A DNA stretch of 64,000 nt from Proteiniclasticum sp043951855 (GCF_043951855.1 NZ_JBINJW010000011.1:1-64000); one strand, 5' to 3'; shown: positions 51,991-61,532, counted from the stretch's first letter. Numbers and translations are program-made. The notes: a model not told the origin generated them from the letters alone.

Positions 51991-54267
51991 TTAGTCATTC
52001 TGATCTCTGATGTAAGTAAGCGTATCTTCTTCCAGCATGGGTCTGCTGTAATAGTACCCCTGAAGAACATCACATCCTTCACGGATGAGATAATCTCTTT
52101 CCTCTCTTGTCTCCACGCCTTCCGCCACGGTGGAAAGTCCGAACTTGTGCACCATCCTTATGATGTCTCCGGTGATGAGATCCGCCGGAACTAGCTGTGT
52201 GATCTTCCTGATGAAATACTGGTCGATCTTCACGGAGTCCACATGCAGTTCCTTCAGTCTCGCGAAGGAAGAGTATCCGGTTCCGAAATCATCTATGGAT
52301 ACAAGAAAGCCCATTTTTCTCAGGACTTTCAGTTTTCTGTTCACCAGCTCATAGTTGCTGAGAAAGACCGACTCAGTGATTTCCAGCTCTATGAAGGAAG
52401 GATCAATGGCCGCATTTTCAATGATATCCTTCACCATGGAAACAAAATCGTCCTGAATCACCTGAACAGGAGAAATGTTCACCGCCACCCGGATGCCATA
52501 TCCTTCTTCCAGAAGCTTCTTCTCGAAGAGAACGGCTTTTTCCAGAATCAGCCGTCCTAGATCCGCCATAAGTCCGTTCTTTTCGGCTATCTGGATAAAC
52601 TCCAGAGGCGATATCATTCCGTATTTTTCAGACTTCATTCTAGCCAGCGCTTCCAGACCGATGATGGTTTCCGTCTTTCCATCCATGAGGGGCTGATAGG
52701 CCAGCAGGATGATGTCTTCCACCTTGTTTTCTATGGCTAGTTTCAGCTCGTTTTCAAGGGCGGTTTCTCTTATGATATTTCTTTCCATGACTTCATCAAA
52801 GAATACGTACGGCTTCGGTGCATCCTCATCTGCATTGCTTAGTGCGATGAGCACATCTTTCAGCGCCTCTACTTCATCCCCGTACTTTTCTCCTATTTCA
52901 AGAGCCCCGAAGGCCAGCGTGTTGTATCTTTTTTCCGCAGCCCTTTCTCCCTGAAGCGGAATCACCTGACTCAGCTTCTCCATGATGTCTACCAGGGTCT
53001 CCTTGCATGCATAGTTTCTCACAAGCAGCATGAACTTCTCTTCCGAATACCTGAAAAGTCTTGCTCCTTCGATATCCTGGGCACTGATGTTCTTCGCGAT
53101 ATCCTGCAGGATGGATTCACTCTGCTTATGCCCCTTTGACATGGTGATTCTGCTGAATCTGGGCACATGAACCATGATGAGGGCCAGCCTGTCTCTGGAA
53201 GACTGCTTCAGCTCATATTTGAGCATTCTTCTCAGGTATTTGGCGTTGGGCAGCCTTGTGATGTCATCCTCATAGGCAAGGTCAAAGAGCTTTCTGGTTT
53301 TGTCGTTCAGGAGATAGATCATCAGAACCGCTGCCAGATAGATCATGAGCAGGGCCACCGTCATGCTGAGATTCAGATCTCTGATGGCGTTTCTCGTCGA
53401 CTCCAGAGAAATGCCGATGAGAAGCGTTCCCGCCTCGGAACCGGAAAGATAGACCGGTTCATGAAAATCATGAAACTCCTCTTTGGGAACCAGCTGAAAT
53501 TCACCGATGTCCAGTGTATTCAGAAGCGGCTTGCTTTCCTCGGTTTCCATGACCTGTCCGATGTCCTCTCCACTGCTGCTTCCAAGAACGATTCCTTCGG
53601 AGGAGATATACTTCACGTAGGCCACATCATCATGCGTCAGCATTTCCTCCAGGAGACTGTTCAGATGAAAGCCGCCGACCAAAGTGTTGATCTTCTGCGC
53701 ATCAATCCCCACCTGAACGGTTCTTCCGTCTTCCATTCTTTCATATCCGTAGAGATAGAAATCTCCTGTGATGGTATTGGCTCGAATGGGCTCAATATAG
53801 AATCTCATGTCCGAGTCCATGAAGTCCCGCACAGGATGATCTTCTGGCGGTATCCACCCGACGAACGCCTCGATGTTCGACAGTTTCAGTACACCTTCCT
53901 GATCATAGATGTCTATTTCTTCCACATCCATCTGTGAGGACAGCGCAATGAGATCCTCATTCTGAAGATCCCGCTCAGTATTTGTGATGATGCTGGAAAT
54001 CCCTTTCAGCTTATCATGGATCAGCTGCTCCACCACGGAGCTCGCTTCCACACTTTGACTCAGACTGTGCGAATATCCTTTGGCCAGATTCCTCGCATTG
54101 ATTTCCAGTTCGCTCACATAATGATATTTTATTCCTTGAGAAAGAATAATCAGTCCCAGACACAGAAACACTGTGATCAGAAACATGGATACTTTTGACA
54201 GAAATCCCGCATCGCGGGGTTTCTGCATCATTTCATTGGCTTGTATGAGTATGTTCTTCTGGCTCAA
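51991..54267 (-). CDS. Sensor-GGDEF*-EAL phosphodiesterase, paralogue 2
   Basis: The 758-aa protein starts at a TTG with GGAGG 7 nt upstream. Two membrane helices flank an extracytoplasmic sensor domain similar to those of the two other EAL paralogues. The GGDEF part (about 320-470) is degenerate, with SEEKF instead of GGDEF. The EAL domain keeps EALAR, NISP, ELEITES and the full DDFGTGYSS, so it is probably an active c-di-GMP phosphodiesterase. It begins 21 nt after the end of the sensor-GGDEF gene, pairing synthesis and breakdown on one transcript. Confidence 0.93.
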   Translation of the reverse strand: MSQKNILIQANEMMQKPRDAGFLSKVSMFLITVFLCLGLIILSQGIKYHYVSELEINARNLAKGYSHSLSQSVEASSVVEQLIHDKLKGISSIITNTERDLQNEDLIALSSQMDVEEIDIYDQEGVLKLSNIEAFVGWIPPEDHPVRDFMDSDMRFYIEPIRANTITGDFYLYGYERMEDGRTVQVGIDAQKINTLVGGFHLNSLLEEMLTHDDVAYVKYISSEGIVLGSSSGEDIGQVMETEESKPLLNTLDIGEFQLVPKEEFHDFHEPVYLSGSEAGTLLIGISLESTRNAIRDLNLSMTVALLMIYLAAVLMIYLLNDKTRKLFDLAYEDDITRLPNAKYLRRMLKYELKQSSRDRLALIMVHVPRFSRITMSKGHKQSESILQDIAKNISAQDIEGARLFRYSEEKFMLLVRNYACKETLVDIMEKLSQVIPLQGERAAEKRYNTLAFGALEIGEKYGDEVEALKDVLIALSNADEDAPKPYVFFDEVMERNIIRETALENELKLAIENKVEDIILLAYQPLMDGKTETIIGLEALARMKSEKYGMISPLEFIQIAEKNGLMADLGRLILEKAVLFEKKLLEEGYGIRVAVNISPVQVIQDDFVSMVKDIIENAAIDPSFIELEITESVFLSNYELVNRKLKVLRKMGFLVSIDDFGTGYSSFARLKELHVDSVKIDQYFIRKITQLVPADLITGDIIRMVHKFGLSTVAEGVETREERDYLIREGCDVLQGYYYSRPMLEEDTLTYIRDQND

Positions 54268-54288
54268 TGCTCTTCCTCCACAACTTCT

Positions 54289-55488
54289 CTAGCAGTATTC
54301 CTGAATCACCTGCACCTGGTTCCTTCCTGATTCCTTGGCTTTATACATGGCCTGATCCGCTGTCTTCGTGAGAACAGAGGAATCCATGGATTCTTCCCAT
54401 TTTGCAACACCGATGCTGACACTGACCTTAAGTTCATCCTGCCTCTCTTCCAGCTCCGAGAGAATCCTGGCAGCCACTTTCCTTGTATCTTCCAGAGAGG
54501 TTCCCGGTAGAATGATGTTGAACTCATCTCCCCCGATTCTGGAACTGATGTCCGTCTTTCGCAGGTTCTTTCTGATGACGCCTGCCACATATTTCAGCAT
54601 CCTGTCTCCAGCCTCATGTCCGTAGTAATCATTGATCTTTTTGAAGTCATCCACATCGATCATCATGACGGACAGTTCTCCGCCCCTTCTTCTCACTTTC
54701 CGGATGTGCACTTCCAGCTGCCTGTCGTGATGTCTTCGTGAATAGAGCTTTGTGAGATAGTCTTCATTATATGCATTGGAACGGTCTTCTATGATCTTGT
54801 AGGTATAGACCGTCACCAGCAGAATGATGAAAAACGCAACGGCCGTGATGACCTTGTCGACTCTGCGCATCAGATTCCAGACGGTCATGGTACCGATGTC
54901 CACACCCACAAACCCGATGACTTTCTCGTTTTGGTCCTTTATGGGTGCATGACCGGTGATGTACTTTCCCCAGCCCTCCCAGAGCAGCATTTCAGTACTG
55001 ACAGTTCCTTTCCCTGAGAACACTTCTTTCTGATAGGCATCTATTTCTTCTGTAGTGCCCAAGGGCGAAAAAAGATCGCTTTCAGGGTCTTCTCCATCCA
55101 GCAGATACTGAACCGTATCCTCCGAAACTCTTTTCATGGTGTAAATGAAGGCTACATTCGTTTCTTTTCTGATTTCTCTGAATATACGCTGCATATTCTC
55201 ATGGTAATGAGCATCATAGGCTCCTTCTTCATAGCCATCCGCTTCCGTGAGCGCCACGTAAGGCTCGATATCGGCTTCGATGAAGGATGCTGCGGTTACA
55301 GCGGTATTGACAGCTGTATATCTTAATTCTTCCACCAGGAGCCCCTGGACGCTTCGATGAATAACCAGTCCGATGCCCGAAAAGATCATCATCATCAAGA
55401 GAAGAATCGATAAGAATATTGTATATTTTCTAGAAGAGAGTAATGAGAATAACGGTTCCATCCAGGATGACTTTCTTTTCTGCTCCAT
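54289..55488 (-). CDS. Membrane sensor diguanylate cyclase
   Basis: This is 399 aa from the ATG at 55488 (TAGGAG 6 nt upstream). Two membrane helices (about 20-45 and 240-262) flank an extracytoplasmic Cache-like sensor with FSGKGTVSTEMLLWEGWGKY. The C-terminal GGDEF domain is intact (GGDEF at 319-323) with an I-site RKTD five residues before, so it should make c-di-GMP and be product-inhibited. It is the first gene of a three-gene run with an EAL phosphodiesterase and a GGDEF-HD-GYP hybrid. Confidence 0.93.
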   Translation of the reverse strand: MEQKRKSSWMEPLFSLLSSRKYTIFLSILLLMMMIFSGIGLVIHRSVQGLLVEELRYTAVNTAVTAASFIEADIEPYVALTEADGYEEGAYDAHYHENMQRIFREIRKETNVAFIYTMKRVSEDTVQYLLDGEDPESDLFSPLGTTEEIDAYQKEVFSGKGTVSTEMLLWEGWGKYITGHAPIKDQNEKVIGFVGVDIGTMTVWNLMRRVDKVITAVAFFIILLVTVYTYKIIEDRSNAYNEDYLTKLYSRRHHDRQLEVHIRKVRRRGGELSVMMIDVDDFKKINDYYGHEAGDRMLKYVAGVIRKNLRKTDISSRIGGDEFNIILPGTSLEDTRKVAARILSELEERQDELKVSVSIGVAKWEESMDSSVLTKTADQAMYKAKESGRNQVQVIQEYC

Positions 55489-55842
55489 GGTCGCTCCTAC
55501 GCAAATTATTTCAAAAGTGATACGGAAAAAAGAGCTCAGTTCATTCCGCATGTGACCATGCGCAATCTCCTTTTCCATTTGGCCTTATTGATGTCTCGTT
55601 CCATTAAAAAATGCGAATTTTCAGTTAGCATCACTGTATTTTCTCCGATTCCTTGAAAAATACAATCACTTAATAAATATATCACAGTTATGCCAAATAA
55701 TATCATGAATTCTGTCTGTGAAACGTGAATTTTTTGTAATATCCAGGTGTTATTCATGTATGACAATGGTCTATGACAGTTTATCTCTTCTTTTCAGCAT
55801 GAAAACAGGTCTGAATGCCAGAAAAATTCTATCCGACTTGCA
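55489..55842. other. AT-rich spacer upstream of the diguanylate cyclase gene
   Basis: The 354-nt region probably holds the promoter of the three-gene run, but I find no convincing -10/-35 pair. A 76-codon minus-strand frame here lacks a ribosome site and overlaps the next gene start, so I do not call it. Confidence 0.4.
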
Positions 55843-55874
55843 AAAATGCAGCCGCTTCAAAGCAGCTGCATTTT
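55843..55874 (-). terminator. Terminator overlapping the end of the third EAL gene
   Basis: AAAATGCAGC pairs with GCTGCATTTT, then TTGC on the minus strand. The 5' arm lies inside the last codons of the EAL gene and the stop codon is in the loop. Confidence 0.75.
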
Positions 55875-58145
55875 CTGAAGTTTAGTGGTTTCCGTTTCCA
55901 GCATGGTTACCGCCTTTTCGCGAGGCACCGAAGGACTGAAAAGGAATCCCTGAAGGGCATCGCACTGATGTTCCAGGAGAAATTCTCTCTGCATTTCATG
56001 TTCGATTCCTTCCGCCACCACTTTCAGACCGAATCGGTGAGCCATCTTGATGATGTCTCCGATGATCAGATCTCTTCTGGAATTCTCCAGTTTCTGGATG
56101 AACTGTCTGTCGATCTTCAAAGTATCAATGTGCAGTTCATGCAGCCTGACAAAGGAAGAGTATCCGGTACCGAAATCATCCAGGGCGATCCGTACCCCGA
56201 GATTTCTCAGCTCTCTGAACTTCGAGTTGACCATCTCCAGATTATCGATGAGCATGGATTCCGTGATTTCGATTTCCAGCTGTTCCGGACGAATTTCAAA
56301 TCGCGCTATCTTTTCTCTGATCCTATCAGTAAAGCTGCTCTGAAGAAGCTGTATTCCTGAAACATTTACAGCAACGCAGATGTCTGCGTTTCCGTTCTTT
56401 TCCAGTTCCTTCATGAATCTCATGGCCATGTCCATGAAATAGCTGCCCAGTTCCACCATGATGAAATTCTTCTCAGCCGCTTCGATGAACTCCACAGGAG
56501 ACACCCGCCCGAAAAGACCTGCGTTCATTCTGCCAAGGGCTTCAAAAGCGATGATTTTTTTCGTTTTTGTGTCGATGATGGGCTGATACTCCAGATACAG
56601 GACATGCTCATCCTTCTCTTCGATGGCTCTTCTCATTTCCTTCACCAGCAGATCTTCCCTCTGAATCGACTGATACATCTTTTCATCATAGAGAATGGAA
56701 GACTTCCCCTCTTTGAAGGTCTGCTCCAGAGCCACGGAAGCATCCTTCAGAATGCTGTTCACATCATCATAGGATTCATCCACGATGACCATCCCGATTT
56801 TCAGTGAAAGGTAGATGTCTATTCCATCTATGGTCAGCGGCTTTTCAAAAGAAGCCGTAAGCGCTTCTGCGGAGGATTGAAGTTCCTCCTGCCTTTGGAG
56901 GTCTTCCTTGCAGAACAGGAACTGATCCGCTGTGAAGTGGAAGAGTCTGCCTCCCCCGACGACAGATTCCTTCAGTTTTAGAGGAACTGCCCTCAGCACC
57001 TGATCTCCGAAATGGTAACCGTAGGTCATGTTGATGCTGTTCAGGTTGCTGATTCTGATGAGCATCAGCGCTCTTCTCCTGTGCTTTCTTTTTTCCAGAT
57101 CGTTTTCCATGTACTGCTCCAGATACAGCTTATTCGGCAGTCCGGTCAGCTCACTGTAGTACGCTGCACTTCTCAGCGTTTCATTCTTTTTATAGGTGGA
57201 TCTCATGCTGTAGAGAATGGATCCGTAAATGATCATAAGCGCCGCAAGTCCGAAGAAAGAAACATCTCTGATCTGCTGTGAGGTCTCTTCCAGGGAATAG
57301 GAAATGGAAAGGGCGTACATGTCCTCTTCCGTCTCATTCTCAAGATGTATGGGCACAACCACTTCAAAATCACGGTCTTCACTCTCATCGTTTATGAAGC
57401 TGTATTCCCGGTTCCTGTCCAGCGCTTCTTTCGCTTCCTTCAGACTAGGTAGAGACTCCGACAGATGATTGCCCGTGGACCCTATGATTGCAAGATTCTG
57501 ATCCAGAAGATCGATATGCAGAGCAGATTCGCTGTTCTTCAGCTCCAGAAGCAGATTGTTCACACTGAACCGTTCCAGGAAGGCGTATACCGTATTGGCT
57601 CTCAACCCGACCTGTACGAGTCCGCCTCCATCCATTCTGTAGTATCCGTACTTGTAGTAGTCTCCTGTGATGACATCCTGCCTGATGCCTTCCACAAGGC
57701 TTTCTTCTCCGCTTTTCAGGAAGAGATCGATGGGATGTCCTTCATAGATCTCCCAGCCGATGAGCTTTTCCATGTTGGAAAACAGCAGATATCCCGTCTC
57801 ATCGTAATAGTCGATTTCATCCACTTCCAGACTCCTGGCCAGCTCTTTCAGTTTTCCATTCGAGAACTCCTTGTCATAGAATGCTACCGTTTGAGTGGCC
57901 ATACTGATTTTCTCCGCTAAAAGGTCATCAATGAGTTCTTCCGCTTCCGAAAATCTCGAGATGCTTCGAGCATAACTTCTCGCCAGCTTAAACGCTTCAT
58001 CCCTTCTCTGGTCATAGAAGTGATCCCTGATTCCGGACAAAAGAAAAAAGCCCGAAACAATGAAAATCCCACTAATGAGAAGTAGTGGGATGATGTAAAT
58101 TTTCATATCCAGTGTTTCAAACTTATTCTTCTTATTATGCTTCAT
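55857..58145 (-). CDS. Sensor-GGDEF*-EAL phosphodiesterase, paralogue 3
   Basis: This is 762 aa from the ATG at 58145 (GAGGG 4 nt upstream). Two membrane helices (about 12-35 and 275-295) flank the same kind of extracytoplasmic sensor as in the two other EAL paralogues. The GGDEF part is degenerate (TADQF). The EAL domain is complete: EALGR, NVSG, EIEITES, DDFGTGYSS, KIDRQF and AEGIE, so it is likely an active c-di-GMP phosphodiesterase. It has its own promoter and a terminator that overlaps its stop codon. Confidence 0.93.
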   Translation of the reverse strand: MKHNKKNKFETLDMKIYIIPLLLISGIFIVSGFFLLSGIRDHFYDQRRDEAFKLARSYARSISRFSEAEELIDDLLAEKISMATQTVAFYDKEFSNGKLKELARSLEVDEIDYYDETGYLLFSNMEKLIGWEIYEGHPIDLFLKSGEESLVEGIRQDVITGDYYKYGYYRMDGGGLVQVGLRANTVYAFLERFSVNNLLLELKNSESALHIDLLDQNLAIIGSTGNHLSESLPSLKEAKEALDRNREYSFINDESEDRDFEVVVPIHLENETEEDMYALSISYSLEETSQQIRDVSFFGLAALMIIYGSILYSMRSTYKKNETLRSAAYYSELTGLPNKLYLEQYMENDLEKRKHRRRALMLIRISNLNSINMTYGYHFGDQVLRAVPLKLKESVVGGGRLFHFTADQFLFCKEDLQRQEELQSSAEALTASFEKPLTIDGIDIYLSLKIGMVIVDESYDDVNSILKDASVALEQTFKEGKSSILYDEKMYQSIQREDLLVKEMRRAIEEKDEHVLYLEYQPIIDTKTKKIIAFEALGRMNAGLFGRVSPVEFIEAAEKNFIMVELGSYFMDMAMRFMKELEKNGNADICVAVNVSGIQLLQSSFTDRIREKIARFEIRPEQLEIEITESMLIDNLEMVNSKFRELRNLGVRIALDDFGTGYSSFVRLHELHIDTLKIDRQFIQKLENSRRDLIIGDIIKMAHRFGLKVVAEGIEHEMQREFLLEHQCDALQGFLFSPSVPREKAVTMLETETTKLQKMQLL

Positions 58146-58206
58146 AGAACCCTCTGATGTTGGTGTATATTTAAGGTCATTTGATATATCACATGTCACT
58201 CTTTAG

Positions 58207-58215
58207 ATTATAACA
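58207..58215 (-). promoter_or_regulatory. Extended -10 promoter of the third EAL gene
   Basis: The minus strand reads TGTTATAAT, a perfect TATAAT with TG extension, about 60 nt upstream of the ATG. The -35 is weak. Confidence 0.5.
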
Positions 58216-58298
58216 TAATTCATCTGTGAATCCATTACTATCACTAGATTGAAAGTGAATTCTGAATCCAGCAGACATCGCATTTCCGATTGTCCGAT

Positions 58299-58979
58299 CT
58301 AGAACCCCTTCCTCTGACCTCTCCAGGGTTTTTCTCTGCCTTCCATGTATTCATCCACTCCTGGTCCCTCGAGTTTCTGAAGTCTCCAGATACCATAGAT
58401 GTAACTGAGTACAAGAATGACAACAGTGGCTGGTGTCCCCATGAGGGTATTCACCCAGAAGATCTGGCCGAGGTTTCTTCCTCTGAAAAGAAGGATCTGG
58501 ATGAATAGACGAAACGCCAGAAGAAGCGTCCATATGATGGTCACTTCCCTGTATGCGGGTTTCACATCTTTTCTCATGAACCAGTCCATGGGCCATCCAC
58601 GGGTAAGGTGACTGAGCCATGCTGCCAGAGGCTTTCCGATGAGAAGCGTTCCAAGAGAAAGCAGCACCATGAATCCTCCACTGATGATCTTCGGAATAAA
58701 GAAATTCGTGGCATTTCCCGACAGATAGGCGAATCCCACCGCCATAAGTACACCAAGAAGTCCTCCCACCGCATATTTCAGGTCCTGCTTCTTCATCAGT
58801 CTTCTGGCCCCGAAACCCAGTGCTGTAAGAATGGAGATGACGGAAGCTGCCTCTAGGCCGAAAAAACCGTTGATGATCACAAAGACCAGGGGAGGAAAAA
58901 GAGCATCAATGGTTTTGCCGCTCAGCACACTCTTCAGTTCATCCAGAATTTCTCTACTTTTTCCACTCATCTTCTTCAC
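58299..58979 (-). CDS. DUF3159-like polytopic membrane protein
   Basis: The 226-aa protein has five to six membrane helices and an amphipathic N-terminus. The DALFPPLVFVIINGFFGL opening and FRLFIQILLFRGRNLGQIFWVN block resemble DUF3159 membrane proteins. The start is probably a GTG at 58979 (AAGGCGAA upstream) or the ATG three codons later. It overlaps the end of the DUF1475-like gene by up to 26 nt, so the two are translationally coupled. Function unknown. Confidence 0.65.
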   Translation of the reverse strand: MKKMSGKSREILDELKSVLSGKTIDALFPPLVFVIINGFFGLEAASVISILTALGFGARRLMKKQDLKYAVGGLLGVLMAVGFAYLSGNATNFFIPKIISGGFMVLLSLGTLLIGKPLAAWLSHLTRGWPMDWFMRKDVKPAYREVTIIWTLLLAFRLFIQILLFRGRNLGQIFWVNTLMGTPATVVILVLSYIYGIWRLQKLEGPGVDEYMEGREKPWRGQRKGF

Positions 58980-59343
58980 TTCGCCTTCCTGCTTTTCTTT
59001 CTTTTCGAAGCACTTCCTTCTTGCGGTCTCCCAGGAAGAAAAGAAGCATATCTCCTTTTGACTTCACAAGATGGATAAACACATAGAGTGCGCCAGCAAA
59101 GAATCCCAGAATCATCATGGCGAGAATCCAGGCTGCCATCAGAAGAATGTTCTTCTCCCTGAACGCAATCCACATGGAAAACAGGGTGAATCCCACATAA
59201 AGATCCACAAAGGATACGACGCCCCATGGATTTTTAAGCAATGCACCGCCATCTTCAAAAAAGCTGCCTTGTGTAAATCCGAATACCAGTACAGCGGTCA
59301 TGGCTACCATGCCAATAAAACTGAGTGATTTTGCTGCCTTCAT
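58954..59343 (-). CDS. DUF1475-like small membrane protein
   Basis: The 129-aa protein has three membrane helices. The NPWGVVSFVDLYVGFTLFSMWIAFREK block (near residues 38-64) recalls DUF1475 proteins found in bacteria and plants. The tail is highly charged (KKEVLRKERKAGRRSEEDEWKK) and cytoplasmic. GGAGG precedes the ATG. It is the first gene of a two-gene unit with the DUF3159-like gene. Function unknown. Confidence 0.55.
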   Translation of the reverse strand: MKAAKSLSFIGMVAMTAVLVFGFTQGSFFEDGGALLKNPWGVVSFVDLYVGFTLFSMWIAFREKNILLMAAWILAMMILGFFAGALYVFIHLVKSKGDMLLFFLGDRKKEVLRKERKAGRRSEEDEWKK

Positions 59344-59534
59344 TTTCTACTCCTCCAATTTTTCATTTCATCACATTCTGTATTACGCTCATTATAATCT
59401 ATTCCCTTCATTATCAGTAGTGATTTTTATTCTCCCTGCCACTTATCACATTACGTGGTACATAAAGCCTGCCAGAAAAGCTTAAATTTTCTTCTGGACT
59501 GTGATACCATGAGAGAAGCGAAAGGGAGAATGAA

Positions 59535-60224
59535 ATGAGAATCAACAAACTGCTCAGCAATTACGGATACTGCTCAAGAAAAGAAGCCAATGTATGGATT
59601 GAAAGCAACAGAATCCATGTGAATGGAAGCCCCGCCTTTCCTGGTCAGTGGGTGGAGGAAGAGGATGACATCCTGCTTGATGGAGAAAAGCTGAAGAAAA
59701 AAGAAAAAATCTATATTGCCTTCCACAAGCCGCCAGGCATCATCTGTACGAGAGATGAAAGCGTGGAAGAGAATATCATCTCCTTTCTGCATCTCCCCTT
59801 TTATATTTTTCCTGTGGGTAGACTGGACAAGGAGTCAGAAGGACTGATCCTTCTCACCAACGACGGAGACTGGGCCAATGAGATTCTCTCCTCAGAAAAC
59901 AATCACGAGAAGGAGTATCTCGTCACCGTGGACAGACCCTTCAAAGAGCAGTTTCTTCAGGATCTTTCCAGTGGTGTGGATATCAGAATCGGGCAGACCA
60001 GACCCTGCACAGTGGAGAAGGTATCAGAGGATACCTTCCGAATCATCCTGACCCAGGGTCTGAATCGTCAGATCAGGCGTATGACGAGAGCCTTGGGCTA
60101 TGATGTGACTGCGCTGAAACGAAGGAGAATCCTGAATATAACCTGGGAGGGCCTTTCTTCCGGCCAGTGGAGACATCTCCTGGAAGATGAGAAAAGCACC
60201 CTGAGGATGGTTCTGAAAGAATAG
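59535..60224 (+). CDS. rluF: 23S rRNA pseudouridine synthase, RluF/RluB type
   Basis: The 229-aa protein has an N-terminal S4 RNA-binding domain (RINKLLSNYGYCSRKEA, about 2-60) and a pseudouridine synthase domain with catalytic Asp98 in GRLDKESEGL and the QGLNRQIRRM block near 175. RluF modifies U2604 of 23S rRNA and the RluB/E relatives modify nearby bases, so the exact site is uncertain. GGGAGAA lies just before the ATG. It is a single plus-strand gene. Confidence 0.88.
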   Translation: MRINKLLSNYGYCSRKEANVWIESNRIHVNGSPAFPGQWVEEEDDILLDGEKLKKKEKIYIAFHKPPGIICTRDESVEENIISFLHLPFYIFPVGRLDKESEGLILLTNDGDWANEILSSENNHEKEYLVTVDRPFKEQFLQDLSSGVDIRIGQTRPCTVEKVSEDTFRIILTQGLNRQIRRMTRALGYDVTALKRRRILNITWEGLSSGQWRHLLEDEKSTLRMVLKE

Positions 60225-60279
60225 TCTCAGAGGAGAAAAACAGAGCCCATCTCAATAGAAGCGTAAAACTGCATTTAAG

Positions 60280-60323
60280 AAGGATCCGACGAAATCTCAA
60301 AAGAGATACGTTGGATCCTTTTC
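60280..60323. terminator. Bidirectional terminator between rluF and the peptidase gene
   Basis: AAGGATCC pairs with GGATCCTT, with a further inner stem, followed by TTCTG on the plus strand and CTTAAATGC on the minus strand. Confidence 0.7.
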
Positions 60324-60355
60324 TGTCTATTTATTGCCGGCCATTCGCTGCCTGA

Positions 60356-61462
60356 CTATGCCTTCATGAGCTCCACAACGATTCTGGCGGTGTTCTCCAG
60401 ATCGATGATGTGTAGATGCTCTTCCAGTGTGTGGGGTTTTCTTTCCCCTATGCCGAGATTGATGGCTGCAACCCCACTGGCATTGAAGATGTTGGTGTCG
60501 CTTCCCCCTCCGGATGTGGTGGTTCTGGTTGGAATATCAAGCTTTCTGCAGGCTTCTTCCACCGCTTTCACCGTAGGATGGTCTACCGGAATATGGAAGG
60601 CGCCGTAGGCATTCTCCACCTGAACTTCCACTTTCCCGCCATACTTCTTCGCCGCATCTTCACAGCACTTCACCATATGATCGGACTGGACCTTCAGTTT
60701 TTCATTATCAAGGCTTCTGGCTTCGGCATGGAAGACCACTTCCTTGGTAACAATGTTGGTGGCACCGCCACCGCTGATGCTGCCGATATTCGCCGTGGTC
60801 TCTTCATCCACTCTTAAAAGCTTCATGTTGCTGATGGCTTCTGCAGCCATCTGGATGGCACTGATTCCTGTTTCAGGAGCCACTCCCGCATGGGCTTCCA
60901 GCCCTGTGAACTTCACATCGATCTTGTTCTGTGCAGGCCCCTGCACGATGATGTCGCCAGGGTCTCCGCCGCTGTCCAGGACGAAACCGATTTTCGCATC
61001 GATGCTGCTGTAATCCAGGTTCTTCGAACCGTAAAGCCCGCCTTCTTCATAAATCGTGAAGGCGATTTCGATATCTCCATGAGGAAGATTCTCTTCCTTC
61101 AGCACCTGAAGGGCTTCCATGATGGATGCGATGCCCGCTTTGTCGTCTCCGCCCAGAATGGTGGCACCGTCGCTGTAGATGGTTCCATCCACAATTCTTG
61201 GCTTCACGCCTCTGCTGGGTGATACTGTATCCATGTGAGAACTGAAGAGGATGGTTTCCTTCTCCGCATTTCCTTTGAGCTTTGCGATGAGATTCCCTGA
61301 ATCACTTCCCGCCTTTTCTCCGGCATCATCCATGACCACAGTTAATCCCAGTTCTTCCAGTTCTTTTTTCAGAATCAGCGCAAACGCTCTTTCTTCTTTT
61401 GTCGGACTGTCAATCTGCACATAACGCATGAATCGGTCTACCAGTCTCTTATTATTCATCAA
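60356..61462 (-). CDS. M20 family metallopeptidase, PepT-like
   Basis: The 368-aa protein is a dizinc exopeptidase of the M20/PepT group. Metal ligands are visible: His76 and Asp78 (SSHMDTVSP), Asp106 or 107 (GGDDKAG), Glu139 and Glu140 (EEGG), Asp in VLDSGG and His near the C-terminus (KPHTLEE). A dimerisation domain lies in the middle (about 175-290). The start is a TTG with AAGGAG 8 nt upstream, or the ATG just after. It is downstream of the AbgT gene, separated by a strong terminator. Confidence 0.9.
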   Translation of the reverse strand: MMNNKRLVDRFMRYVQIDSPTKEERAFALILKKELEELGLTVVMDDAGEKAGSDSGNLIAKLKGNAEKETILFSSHMDTVSPSRGVKPRIVDGTIYSDGATILGGDDKAGIASIMEALQVLKEENLPHGDIEIAFTIYEEGGLYGSKNLDYSSIDAKIGFVLDSGGDPGDIIVQGPAQNKIDVKFTGLEAHAGVAPETGISAIQMAAEAISNMKLLRVDEETTANIGSISGGGATNIVTKEVVFHAEARSLDNEKLKVQSDHMVKCCEDAAKKYGGKVEVQVENAYGAFHIPVDHPTVKAVEEACRKLDIPTRTTTSGGGSDTNIFNASGVAAINLGIGERKPHTLEEHLHIIDLENTARIVVELMKA

Positions 61463-61532
61463 TCGTATCTCTCCTTTTTCTGTGTATTCGTATCTTTCTT
61501 ATCATTCTACCATGAGAATAAAAAGTTGCTGT

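Noticed and set aside
55536..55766. 76-codon minus-strand frame with one hydrophobic segment, upstream of the diguanylate cyclase gene
   Set aside because: No ribosome site before its ATG and it overlaps the start region of the next gene; more likely chance in AT-rich DNA.
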